This document shows positions 1 to 8,121 of a stretch of DNA of 64,000 nucleotides, in pieces; the stretch's first letter is position 1, and each line of letters opens with the position of its first letter. The notes beneath the pieces were generated by a model. It was not told the origin of the DNA and made no database searches. It saw nothing but the letters and a program-made list of their open reading frames with translations. The position numbers were made by a program, and so were the translations under genes. Origin of the DNA: an uncultured Paenibacillaceae bacterium (GTDB lineage Bacteria; Bacillota; Bacilli; Paenibacillales; DA-C8). The stretch is taken from positions 4,662 to 68,661 of the forward strand of contig CALGAO010000049.1 in NCBI GenBank assembly GCA_937957685.1, read 5' to 3'.

Positions 1-495
1 GCCGGCCATGCCGATATCCGCCTTGCCCTGGCCTACGGACAGGACGACGGCATCAAAGTCCATGTTGCTGATGACCAGTTCCTTGCCGAGGTAATCGGCA
101 AGCAGTGCGGCGATCTCCATGTCAACGCCGTAGTATTTGTCGCCCACCATATATTCGAACGGCTCAAATGCGGCATTGGTCGCCACGACCAGTTGATCCT
201 TGCTGTTGTCCAGCTCCGCGGAAGTCACCGCCTGAGGCTCTCCGTCGCCGAAGTAACGATTCAGGATCTCATCGAGCGTGCCGTCTGCCTTGATCTGGGC
301 GATGAATTCATTGGCTTTCTCCAGAAGCTCCGGTTGATTCTTGTCCACGCCAAATGCGTATTCTTCCTCAGTCAGTGGAATATCGATCACCTTCACACCC
401 GAGCTGGCGCTTCCCTCATCCTTGTTGCCTGAGCCGCAACCGACGATGGCGATCGTCAGCAGTGCTGCGAGCAGTATGGTTGCAAATTTCTTCAT
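1..495 (-). CDS. Amino-acid ABC transporter substrate-binding lipoprotein (family 3), 3' part outside window
   Basis: Binding component of a polar amino-acid importer, anchored outside the membrane. The 165 visible residues start with a lipoprotein signal peptide (KK, hydrophobic stretch, Cys20 in VGC). The canonical start of a family-3 binding domain appears only from about residue 95 (DQLVVATNAAFEPFEY, then GVDMEIAALLADYLGK). Residues 35-85 instead resemble the usual C-terminal end of this family (PLTEEEYAFGV, then LLEKANEFIAQIKADGT and RYFG), so the domain looks permuted or partly duplicated. The second of two adjacent ATGs is preferred because GGGAGAGG then lies 5 nt upstream; the other ATG is at 498. 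The coding frame runs off the left edge, so the permease and ATPase genes are not seen. The ligand is not deducible here. Confidence 0.88.
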   Translation of the reverse strand, partial: MKKFATILLAALLTIAIVGCGSGNKDEGSASSGVKVIDIPLTEEEYAFGVDKNQPELLEKANEFIAQIKADGTLDEILNRYFGDGEPQAVTSAELDNSKDQLVVATNAAFEPFEYMVGDKYYGVDMEIAALLADYLGKELVISNMDFDAVVLSVGQGKADIGMAG

Positions 496-540
496 CATGA
501 CCTCTCCCTTTTTTGAATATGCAATTCTTTCTGTATTATT

Positions 541-554
541 TGTATAAATATACA
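541..554. promoter_or_regulatory. Perfect inverted repeat upstream of the binding-protein gene, ARG-box-like
   Basis: TGTATA-AA-TATACA lies about 45 bp upstream of the amino-acid binding protein start, where its promoter should be. The dyad resembles ArgR boxes of Firmicutes (TG-AT-rich-CA palindromes). Assignment to ArgR is inference from shape and neighbour only. A second palindrome, ATGAATATTCAT, lies at 663-674, before the gene at 720. Confidence 0.35.
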
Positions 555-719
555 TGATCTGATCCAACAACGCAATAACCAAAAAATGAGCCCTTTTTTA
601 TTGTAAGTCAACATGGCAAAAAATTGAACCATCTGGCAGGATAAACATCCATAAATAAGGAAATGAATATTCATATTTTCCATTTCAGAATCCGAATATG
701 AACCAGAGGAGGAATCAGG

Positions 720-1250
720 TTGGAGATCATCAGAACCTATCGGCAGTCGCTTCCCGAAGTCAAGCTGATTGGCAAGAAATACGGCGACGAAGATCGGGTG
801 GACGGCATGTTCGGCTACCATTGGGGGCAGTGGTTTGAGAACGGTTGGTTTCAGGTGATTGAGGAGGCCGCAGGCGGCAGGGACAGCCTGGCGTCCTTGT
901 ACGAGGACGGCACGGCTGTGCTCGGATTCATGCGCCACAAGGACGGTGCTCCCTTCGAGTACTGGATCGGGATGTTCGTGCCTCCCCGGACGCAGACGCC
1001 CGAGGGGTTCAACGAACTGGCGCTCGGCGCGATCGACGTCGGCATCTGCTGGTACCACGGCCCGGAGCAGGAGCTCTACTGCAAGGAAACTCTTGCCCTG
1101 GAACGCCTCCAGGCAGAAGGGATGAAGGCAGCCATCGACGAGCAGGGGTATATCCAGTTCTTCGAGCGCTACAGCGATGAGCGGTTTATGAATCCGGACG
1201 AGAACGGGCACATCATCCTGGATATTGGTTTCGTCGTGAAGCCGGCGTGA
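720..1250 (+). CDS. GyrI-like / AraC-type effector-binding domain protein
   Basis: A 176-residue soluble protein resembling stand-alone GyrI-like small-molecule-binding domains. Visible hallmarks are the segment FEYWIGMFVPP, followed by FNELALGAIDVGICWYHGPE and a long C-terminal half rich in acidic and aromatic residues that ends in HIILDIGFVVKPA. There is no DNA-binding domain, so it would be a ligand binder or hydrolase rather than a regulator by itself. The TTG start is chosen because GAGGAGG lies 7 nt upstream. It is monocistronic, with a hairpin terminator directly after it. Family call is from remembered pattern; the ligand is unknown. Confidence 0.65.
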   Translation: MEIIRTYRQSLPEVKLIGKKYGDEDRVDGMFGYHWGQWFENGWFQVIEEAAGGRDSLASLYEDGTAVLGFMRHKDGAPFEYWIGMFVPPRTQTPEGFNELALGAIDVGICWYHGPEQELYCKETLALERLQAEGMKAAIDEQGYIQFFERYSDERFMNPDENGHIILDIGFVVKPA

Positions 1251-1260
1251 CAGGCAGGAC

Positions 1261-1306
1261 AAGGCGGTGAGAGGGGCAGTCCCCCAGCCACCGCCTTTCT
1301 GTTTCT
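1261..1306 (+). terminator. Rho-independent terminator of the GyrI-like gene
   Basis: Stem AAGGCGGTG/CACCGCCTT with an inner GGGG/CCCC, followed by a T-rich tail (TTTCTGTTTCTGT), 10 bp after the stop codon. Confidence 0.75.
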
Positions 1307-1373
1307 GTGCCCATGCCAATAGCTCCGCACCTACATATGATGTGTTAGCCCAACGATAAGGAGTGATCACGTC

Positions 1374-1739
1374 ATGTCTTTCACCACAATTCCAGGATTT
1401 CCGGGTTTCCCGGGGCAGCCGGGACAACCGGGTGGTCCAGGTTCAACAGGAGTGCCGGGAACGCCGGGGCCCTCAGGCCAGCAAGGAATGGGGCCAACCT
1501 CGCCGCCGCCAAGCTTCATCCCCCAGCAGCCGCTCACCTCCACCTTCGCCGTTGATCCCGGAGCGATCGCGGGTTGCCTTTTCCGCAATACTTACATCTG
1601 GCTTAACAATGGCAGCCAGTTCTGGTTCTATCCGATCTTCGTCGGGAGAACCTCGGTAGCGGGCTTCCGCTGGAACGGACGGTTCTGGGCGTATACCGGG
1701 CTGAGCCTGGAGTCCATCCGAACCTTTACCTGCTTCTGA
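1374..1739 (+). CDS. Short collagen-like protein with C-terminal globular domain
   Basis: A 121-residue protein. Residues about 8-40 form Gly-X-Y triplets (GFPGFPGQPGQPGGPGST and onward), a collagen-like helix-forming stretch. A Pro/Gln-rich linker follows. The C-terminal domain of about 60 residues is rich in Trp, Phe, Tyr and Arg (NTYIWLNNGSQFWFYP, FRWNGRFWAYTG) and may act as a trimerisation cap. There is no signal peptide. Comparable proteins in spore-forming bacilli sit on the spore surface or exosporium, so a spore-coat role is plausible but inferred. AAGGAG lies about 11 nt before the ATG. A strong hairpin terminator follows, so it is probably transcribed alone. Confidence 0.8.
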   Translation: MSFTTIPGFPGFPGQPGQPGGPGSTGVPGTPGPSGQQGMGPTSPPPSFIPQQPLTSTFAVDPGAIAGCLFRNTYIWLNNGSQFWFYPIFVGRTSVAGFRWNGRFWAYTGLSLESIRTFTCF

Positions 1740-1757
1740 GATTGTCCATATAAAGGA

Positions 1758-1795
1758 CGGGGAATCCTGCCGATTCCCCGTTCACCGTTCATGTT
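1758..1795. terminator. Hairpin terminator between the convergent collagen-like gene and rtcB
   Basis: Nine-base-pair stem CGGGGAATC/GATTCCCCG with loop CTGCC at 1758-1780. It lies between a + strand gene ending at 1739 and a minus-strand gene ending at 1798, so it probably serves both; T-richness is modest on each side. Confidence 0.7.
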
Positions 1796-1797
1796 AC

Positions 1798-3024
1798 CTA
1801 ATCCTTATATGGGTCGAACTCATCCGCTCCTGCCATGCAGACGCCGATCGGCTTCAGCACATGCAGGACCTCCACCGTCTCCGCATGGGCATCCAGCACC
1901 TCCTGCAGCTTGCGGTATACAAACGGACTCTCGTCGGTGCCTGCACCGCGCAGCTCCACGCCATATTCCCGCACAGCATGGAGCATCTGCTCCATGCTGA
2001 TCTGGCCGCCTGTTCGCGTGCGCGTCTTCCAGTTCATCTTCCCGGCCGCCTGCGTCCTGCTCATGATGCGCCCCGCTCCATGCACGGTGCTGTAGTAGGC
2101 GTCCCGGTTCTCGGCGCTGTCCTTGCCCCTGACGATCACCGATATATCGCCCATGCTGCCGCCGATGAAGCTGATCTGTCCCGGCGCGGATGGCGTCGCT
2201 CCTTTCCTCACAACGATGACCTCTCGGCCGTTGTGCGTCTCCTTCCAGGCGAAGTTGTGATGATTGTGCACCTCAAGATCCGCTTCGGTCTCCAGGATGT
2301 CCAGCACCTGCCGGATCACATAGTCCCTTCCGGCATAAGCATAGCGACCAGCCAGCTTCATCGCGCGGTAGTACATGTCGCCCAGCTCGCTGTCCAGGTC
2401 GAGCAGTACAGGAGGTTGGTCCATGTTTTCACCGGGAGCCTTCGCCATGAAATCCCTGCCCGCCGCCAGGTTGATGAACCCGCTCGCCGTGCGGTGGCCG
2501 AAGCCCCGGCTGCCGAAGTGGTTGGCGACCCAGATCCGTCCCGTACCTGCCTCCTCGAATGTATCGACGAAGTGGTTTCCGCTTCCCACGGTACCAAGCT
2601 GATCGCGGGCCAATGTCTTCAGCTTGTCATGCACCTGTTTGCCTATGGATCTGTATACCGCCCAGTCCGGATCATCGAAGAGCTCGTGATCCACCTTCTC
2701 GTTGTTGACCCGGCCGATGCCGAAGGAGATCTTGCGCGCAAGCTCGTCCATGATCCTGGACAATCTCGGCCTGATATCATCCGCATGCAGCTTCGTGCGC
2801 ACAGCCTTGTTGCCGCATGCGATGTCATACCCCACGCCGGATGGAGAGATCTGGCCGTCATAGACGACCACTCCGCCGATCGGCTGGCTGTAGCCTTTGT
2901 GGTGGTCCGCCATGAGCAGCGACTGAATCACATGGCCATGCTCAGCGCACCTCTTCGCCTGCGCGACCGCACTCGGTTCAGGCGTCCCCCATACGCGAAC
3001 TCCATCTATCGTCTGATATGCCAT
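1798..3024 (-). CDS. rtcB: RNA-splicing/repair ligase RtcB
   Basis: GTP- and Mn2+-dependent ligase joining 2',3'-cyclic phosphate (or 3'-phosphate) RNA ends to 5'-OH ends. It acts in tRNA and rRNA repair in bacteria. The 408 residues carry the family signatures: HHKGY (41-45), GVGYDIACG (63-71, with metal ligands Asp67 and Cys70), QLGTVGSGNHF (142-152), HFGSRGFG (169-176), HNHHN (253-257), RKGATP (273-278) and the guanylylated histidine in HGAGR (315-319). I chose the ATG at 3024, 9 nt after GGAGG; an in-frame ATG at 3033 abuts the GGAGG. No archease or RtcR regulator gene is adjacent. Its upstream region contains the 52-bp repeat array at 3145-3425, which could lie in its leader or promoter region. 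Confidence 0.95.
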   Translation of the reverse strand: MAYQTIDGVRVWGTPEPSAVAQAKRCAEHGHVIQSLLMADHHKGYSQPIGGVVVYDGQISPSGVGYDIACGNKAVRTKLHADDIRPRLSRIMDELARKISFGIGRVNNEKVDHELFDDPDWAVYRSIGKQVHDKLKTLARDQLGTVGSGNHFVDTFEEAGTGRIWVANHFGSRGFGHRTASGFINLAAGRDFMAKAPGENMDQPPVLLDLDSELGDMYYRAMKLAGRYAYAGRDYVIRQVLDILETEADLEVHNHHNFAWKETHNGREVIVVRKGATPSAPGQISFIGGSMGDISVIVRGKDSAENRDAYYSTVHGAGRIMSRTQAAGKMNWKTRTRTGGQISMEQMLHAVREYGVELRGAGTDESPFVYRKLQEVLDAHAETVEVLHVLKPIGVCMAGADEFDPYKD

Positions 3025-3144
3025 TCTCCTCATCCTCCATTGCGTCCTTCAATGCCACAAATCTATTATATGATGATCTGCGCAAGGCCGCGAAGGGGCT
3101 GATTGCCGATGTCGCTTTATCCGCTTCTGACGCTTCGACCAAGG

Positions 3145-3425
3145 TTTGTACGATTTTTCATACAACTCGACCCGCTCCCGGTGTTCCAACCAAGCTTTTG
3201 TACGATTTTTCATACAAACGGATCTAATTCTGCCATTTCGACCAATCTTTTGTACGATTTTTCATACAACTCGACCCGTTCCCGGCGTTCCGACCAAGGT
3301 TTTGTACGATTTTTCATACAAACGGATCCAATTCTGCCACTTCGACCAATCTTTTGTACGATTTTTCATACAACTCGATCCGCACAGATCGCCGGTGCCA
3401 AGTTTTTGTACCATTTATCGAACAT
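3145..3425. repeat. Array of near-palindromic 20-bp repeats on an exact 52-bp period
   Basis: Five identical copies of TTTGTACGATTTTTCATACAA begin at 3145, 3197, 3249, 3301 and 3353. A decayed sixth begins at 3405. Every step is exactly 52 bp. Each copy is an 8-bp dyad (TTGTAYGA / TCRTACAA) round a 4-bp T tract. Minus-strand RNA would form a stem with one G-U pair and an AAAA loop. The 31-bp spacers alternate between two related types (CTCGACCCG... after copies 1, 3, 5; ACGGAT... after copies 2, 4), giving a 104-bp super-repeat. The array fills the space between a peptidase gene end and rtcB. It is non-coding: 52 is not a multiple of 3 and the repeat translates in rotating frames. Confidence 0.95.
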
Positions 3426-3609
3426 CATGCCGGGTTCAAAGTATCAGATCACCTTGATCGCCTGCCTTGGTTATCGCCGATGATGTTGCCAGCTTCATCA
3501 AGATTCACCCTGCAATTAAGCCAAGGCCGCCCACCAGGTCGGTCTTCGCCAGCTTCCGGACGACCTCATACCTCTAAACGGGTGGCCCCTATCCTTCTTT
3601 CACGAACCT

Positions 3610-6469
3610 CTATTCGAGCGCCGCTGCTCCATGCTTGCGCACCAGCCGGTACGAGCCCTCTCCCTCGCGGATGATGCGCCATTGCCGATGGATGAGCAGC
3701 AGCAATTCCGCCGCTTGCGTCCCGGTCAGAGGCACCCCTGCCAGCTCATTTCCCATCTGCTGATAATCCCGCTCTTCGGACAGGCCATACCTGAACCACA
3801 GCAGCCGCTTGAGCGCATGGGCAGGCAGGAAGTTGAGCGTATACCCTTGCGACATGACCCGCGGCCAATCAACGCCGAGCTCCTCCGCCATGTTCACCCG
3901 CTCCGCGAAGTCCATCTCCGGATCTCGAGCCTGGACGAACGGAGCATCATCCCGCTTCCTGAACGACTCCAGGATGACCGCATCGCCAACGCCTGACGAG
4001 CGGCAATTCTCCAGCAGCAGCGCAAACGGGATGCCAAGCACGACCCGCTGATCAGCCAGCAAGTACCGGTTGAACCAGGCGTTGACCTGCTCCAGCACAT
4101 CGATGCGCAGCGAAGGTTTCCCGGACTTCTGGAAGGCATGTCCGCTTCCAGCATAACGGATCAGTCTGGTCGTTTTCCCATGGCGCTTGAGGGCCGTGTA
4201 ATACTGATCCGCCTGCTCCACCGGACAACGCAGATCCTCCGCGCCGTGCATGATCAGCAGAGGCGTCGTCACCCGGTCTGCGTAAGCGATCGGCGACCTT
4301 TCCCAATATCTCGCCGCATCCTTCCATGGATGGGTGCCGAGCATCGCTTCCGCATACCGCGGGCCGATATCGCTGTTGCCATAGAAGCTGAACCAGTTCG
4401 TGATGCTGCGTTGCGACACCGCCGCCCGGAAGCGATGCGTCCGGCCCACGAGCCAATTGGTCATCAGGCCTCCGTAGCTGCCGCCCATGACCCCGGTTCG
4501 GGTCGGGTCGAGCCACTCGCAGCGGGCCAGCGCTTCATCCAGCGCCTGCAGCACATCGTCCGCATCCCCCTCCCCGAAGCGGCCGATGACCGCAGAAGCG
4601 AACTGTTGCCCATAGCCGAAGCTGCCGCGGGGATTGGTGTATACGACTGCCATGCCGGCAGCCGTCAGCGTCTGAAATTCGTGATAGTATACTCCGGCGA
4701 ACAGCGCATGCGGGCCGCCGTGAATCGCCAGCACGACCGGAACCTGCCCCTGACAGGCTGATGACTCCATGCCAGCGGGACGCAGGAGCCACGCTTGCAC
4801 CGGATCTCCCGCGCTGTTCGTAAACCAGAACGCTTCCGGTCGCGAGACGGACAGCGATGAGGCCAGTTCCTGATTCCATCTCGTCAGCTGCATGATGCGA
4901 AGCCGGGAAGAAAGGTCGTCCCGGACCGGTTCAAACTCCATTCGTGCACCATCAGAACGCCCAACCGGGCACAACGCCTCATGGTCCAAGCCTTCCGCCA
5001 GCTGATCCTCCTGTCTCGATTTCCCATGCACCTGATCACCGTCTAAAAAAAGCTGAACCCGCTTCAGCGCTGCATCAACCGCCACAGCCGATCGCTTTTC
5101 TTCCTGTACTGACTTCGCATACTCCTGTACACCATGCAAATGTCCGACCCCAGCTGGCTCCATTGCCACACGATCCGCGACATCCGCTTGCCGTTCTTCC
5201 TGACCAGGCTTCCCATGCACCTGACCGTCATCCGTCTGTTGGACCTTGCCCGGATCTGCCTGCCGCACCTTCTCCGCATCCGCTCGCGCCGCCTCAGCTT
5301 CCGTACCGTCCAACACATACAGCTCCGCCGGTCCGTCCGCGCCGATCGCCTGCACGACAAACTGCGGACGATGCTGCACCTGGGCCGCCTGCCAGATCAC
5401 CCACGGTTCCCCTGTGAGCGGCTGCGAGCTCCCGTCGAGCCGCCATCGCCACAGCTGCGTCCCCCCCGTGGCGTGACACCACCGCCGCGATCGTCAGCTC
5501 CTCCGGCCCGGACATGAAGAACGGCCCGGGCATGCTCTGACCGGTCGTCATATCGTTCAGCACATATACGCCCAGCTGCACATCGTCCTGAGACAGCCGC
5601 ATGATCGCCTCGTGTCCGGATCGCTTCAGATCCACGACATACAGCGCCAGCTGGGTTCCGGCGCCATATCGGCCGTCATGGCCGAGCCAGGCCAGCATCG
5701 TGCCGTCGGGCGACCACGCATAGCGGTCGATCGCATAGCTGCCGGGAACGGCCTGCACCGTGGAGCCGTCCTCCAGCGATACGATATACAATCCGCGATG
5801 CGGCTCGCCGCCCTCAGGATTCGGATCCCCGGCATGGGTATGGGCCAGATAGGCGATCGATCTTCCATCGGGAGACCACCTCGGCTGGGAGATGTCGCAG
5901 GCGCCGTTGGTGAGCCTCGTCGCCGTCCCGGAATTCGGCTCCGTAAGGAACAGATGGCTGTACAGCCCGTCCCACCATCCGGCTCCTTCGGAGCGTGGGA
6001 TGTACCGGTCGTAGACGGCGCCGCGACGCGCCGCATGTCTCCTGTCTTCCTCCCGGCTCCTCGCCTCCCGCTCCGGGTCGAGGCTGATTCGGGTCGTATA
6101 CGCGATCCGACCGCCATCGGGAGACCAGGCCCATTCCATGATGCCATGCTTGCAGCTGGCCAGCATCGTCGGTGTCTCGCCTGCCGCGCGAACTCCGAAC
6201 AGCTGTCGGACGCCGCCGTCCGGCCGCAAGAACCCGAGCCATTCTCCGTCAGGTGACCAGCCCGGAGCACTGTCCTGTGTCCCGTTCGTCCATGCCTCAT
6301 CTCCGCCGCCGTCAAGAGCAGCCACGCGAATATGCGAGGCATATTGATCCAGCTCCCGATTCGTCCTGCGGTGCACATACGCGACAGACTGCCCGTTCGG
6401 ATGAACGACAGGATCGCTGACCCATTGATACTCATGGATCAGATCCGGTGTGATGATTCGCTTGCCCAT
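3610..6469 (-). pseudogene. S9 family acyl-aminoacyl/dipeptidyl peptidase, frameshifted at a G7 run
   Basis: A prolyl-oligopeptidase-type serine peptidase, usually cytosolic, that trims short or N-acylated peptides. It has an N-terminal beta-propeller (repeated WSPDG/RWSPDGRSIAYLA motifs) and a C-terminal alpha/beta hydrolase domain. The nucleophile is in GGSYGG, the acid in HGAEDLRCPV and the His in GSGHAF. The propeller part (6469 down to about 5467) and the rest (about 5460 down to 3610) are in different frames. Dropping one G of the GGGGGGG run at 5461-5467 restores a continuous protein (...SRHGGTQLWRWRLDGSS...). The start ATG at 6469 follows AAGGAG. A Q/D/E-rich insertion with internal repeats (DGQVHGKPGQE, DGDQVHGKSRQE) interrupts the propeller at about 4960-5300. 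It is broken as read, though a homopolymer sequencing error is equally possible. Confidence 0.85.
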
Positions 6470-6597
6470 TGTGTCTTCAGCTCCTTGGCGATCCTGGTGA
6501 TCGGCATTCGGCATGAGGACTCCGATCTGCGCCAGCCATCATGCCTTGTGGAATGGTCGTTTGACGATGTTTGATCCACCTTCTCAACCCAGCCTTC

Positions 6598-7782
6598 TCA
6601 ACTTTGATCCAGGTAACGGATCGCGATCGCTGCCAGCATCGCCGACCCCAGAGGCAATGCCGTTTCATCCAGATTGAACTTCGGATGATGCAGCGGATAC
6701 GATGTGGCGGGATCACCGTTGCTGGTGCCCAGACGGAAGTAAACGCCCGGGATACGCTCGGCATAAAAGGCGAAATCCTCCCCGCCCGTCGACGGACTGG
6801 CGAACTCCCAGCGCGGCTCTCCGAACAGCAGCTCGTTGGTCTCGCCGAAGAAGGCGACCAGATCGTCATCGTTGACGACCGTAGGATACCCTTCGTGGAT
6901 GGTCAGCTCGAACGAGGCGCCGAAGGCGTCTGTCACGCCCCGGATCGTGCGGCGCAGCAGCTCGGGCACCATCTTCCGCACAGATGCGGACAAGGTTCGG
7001 ATCGTCCCGCGCATGCGCACCTCGGGCGCGATGACGTTCTCCATGTATCCCCCTTCGATCTTCCCGATCGTGACCACGACGGTCTCGAGCGGATCGATGC
7101 ATCGGGTCGCCATGCTGTGCATGGCATTGATCACCTGGGCGGATACGGCGATCGAGTCGATCGCCTCATGCGGTCTGGCCGCATGTCCGCCCTGGCCGAT
7201 GATGCGCAGCTCGATCGTATCCACGGAGGCGTAGGCAACGCCCTTCGTCACGTTGAATCTGCCCACCGGAAGCGCCGGGTTCACATGCAGGCCGGCGATC
7301 GCATCCACGCGCGGGGATTCCAGCACGCCGTCGCGAATCATCGCCGCCGCACCTGCCAGCCCTTCCTCCGCAGGCTGGAAGATGAACTTCACATTCCCTC
7401 TGGTCGGACGGTACTTGCCCGTGAGCAGCCTGGCCGCTCCCATCAGGATGCTCGTATGAGCATCATGTCCGCACAGATGGGCGACGCCGGGATTCCGGGA
7501 AGCATATTCGACCCCGGTCGCCTCCTCGATCGGCAGGGCGTCCATATCGGCGCGAAGCGCGATGACAGGTCCGTCCTGCTCCCCGCGCAGCAACGCGGTT
7601 ACCCCGGTGCCGCCGATCCCCGTCTGCACCTCCAGCCCCAGGCCTTGCAGATAATCGGCGACGATCGACGCTGTCCGCCGCTCCTGAAAGCCCAGTTCCG
7701 GATGGCGATGAAAATCCCTCCGCCAGCTGACCAATTGCTCCTGCAACTCCCGGGCGTCCTGCAACAACTGTTGGATCTCCAT
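6598..7782 (-). CDS. M20-family amidohydrolase (amino-acylase / hippurate hydrolase type)
   Basis: A cytosolic two-metal amidohydrolase that cleaves N-acyl amino acids or related amides. The 394 residues match the family length. Visible metal and catalytic residues are Asp81 in RADMDALP, Cys104 and His106 in CGHDAH, Glu139/Glu140 in QPAEEG, His166 in LHVNP and a late His in YPLHHPKFN. The lid or dimerisation domain lies at about residues 185-300 (GQGGHAARPHEA). It is followed 128 bp downstream by the S9 peptidase on the same strand, so the two probably act together in peptide or amide utilisation. Substrate specificity cannot be read from sequence. Confidence 0.9.
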   Translation of the reverse strand: MEIQQLLQDARELQEQLVSWRRDFHRHPELGFQERRTASIVADYLQGLGLEVQTGIGGTGVTALLRGEQDGPVIALRADMDALPIEEATGVEYASRNPGVAHLCGHDAHTSILMGAARLLTGKYRPTRGNVKFIFQPAEEGLAGAAAMIRDGVLESPRVDAIAGLHVNPALPVGRFNVTKGVAYASVDTIELRIIGQGGHAARPHEAIDSIAVSAQVINAMHSMATRCIDPLETVVVTIGKIEGGYMENVIAPEVRMRGTIRTLSASVRKMVPELLRRTIRGVTDAFGASFELTIHEGYPTVVNDDDLVAFFGETNELLFGEPRWEFASPSTGGEDFAFYAERIPGVYFRLGTSNGDPATSYPLHHPKFNLDETALPLGSAMLAAIAIRYLDQS

Positions 7783-8121
7783 TTCCTTACCACCTCGAGG
7801 TATGTTTGGATGTCATTCTTGATGACACATGATGCGGATTATGAATACAACCTTTCGCACATCTTCCGCGCTGCGCGCGACATGTTTTGATTCGTCATCC
7901 ATTCATCTTGACATGATCTTAATAGATCATTTGGTTAATGTAAATAGATTTACTCGGATTTATCTTTTAAAGCGAGAAAAGGGCATCCCTTCCGCCAAAT
8001 AAAAAACACCACCCTCACGGATGGTGTATCTTGGTCTGACCGTCGTGCTCACCGGCTACCCTGGGCCGCTTCCAACGAAGCCGCATCGCGAACAGGATCA
8101 GCATATGCATCGATTCGCCCC
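7783..8121. other. Intergenic region upstream of the M20 gene
   Basis: This 339-bp stretch has no credible gene. It holds the terminator of the S12 hydrolase at 8001-8027 and, between about 7800 and 7980, an AT-rich stretch likely to contain the promoter of the M20/S9 genes. I cannot place clear -35 and -10 boxes. Confidence 0.6.
8001..8027 (-). terminator. Rho-independent terminator of the S12 hydrolase gene
   Basis: Read on the minus strand, ACACCATCC/GGGTGGTGT form a 9-bp stem with one mismatch and a four-base loop, followed by TTTTTT. Confidence 0.8.

Noticed and set aside
1861..3102. Long + strand open frame opposite rtcB (413 codons)
   Set aside because: It is the antisense of a clearly conserved gene; its composition (Arg/Ala/His/Leu-rich) and lack of family motifs are typical of GC-rich shadow frames.
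3145..3425. CRISPR array
   Set aside because: Direct repeats with regular spacing look like one, but the spacers are two alternating related sequences rather than unique ones, the repeat unit is only 21 bp and no cas gene is nearby.
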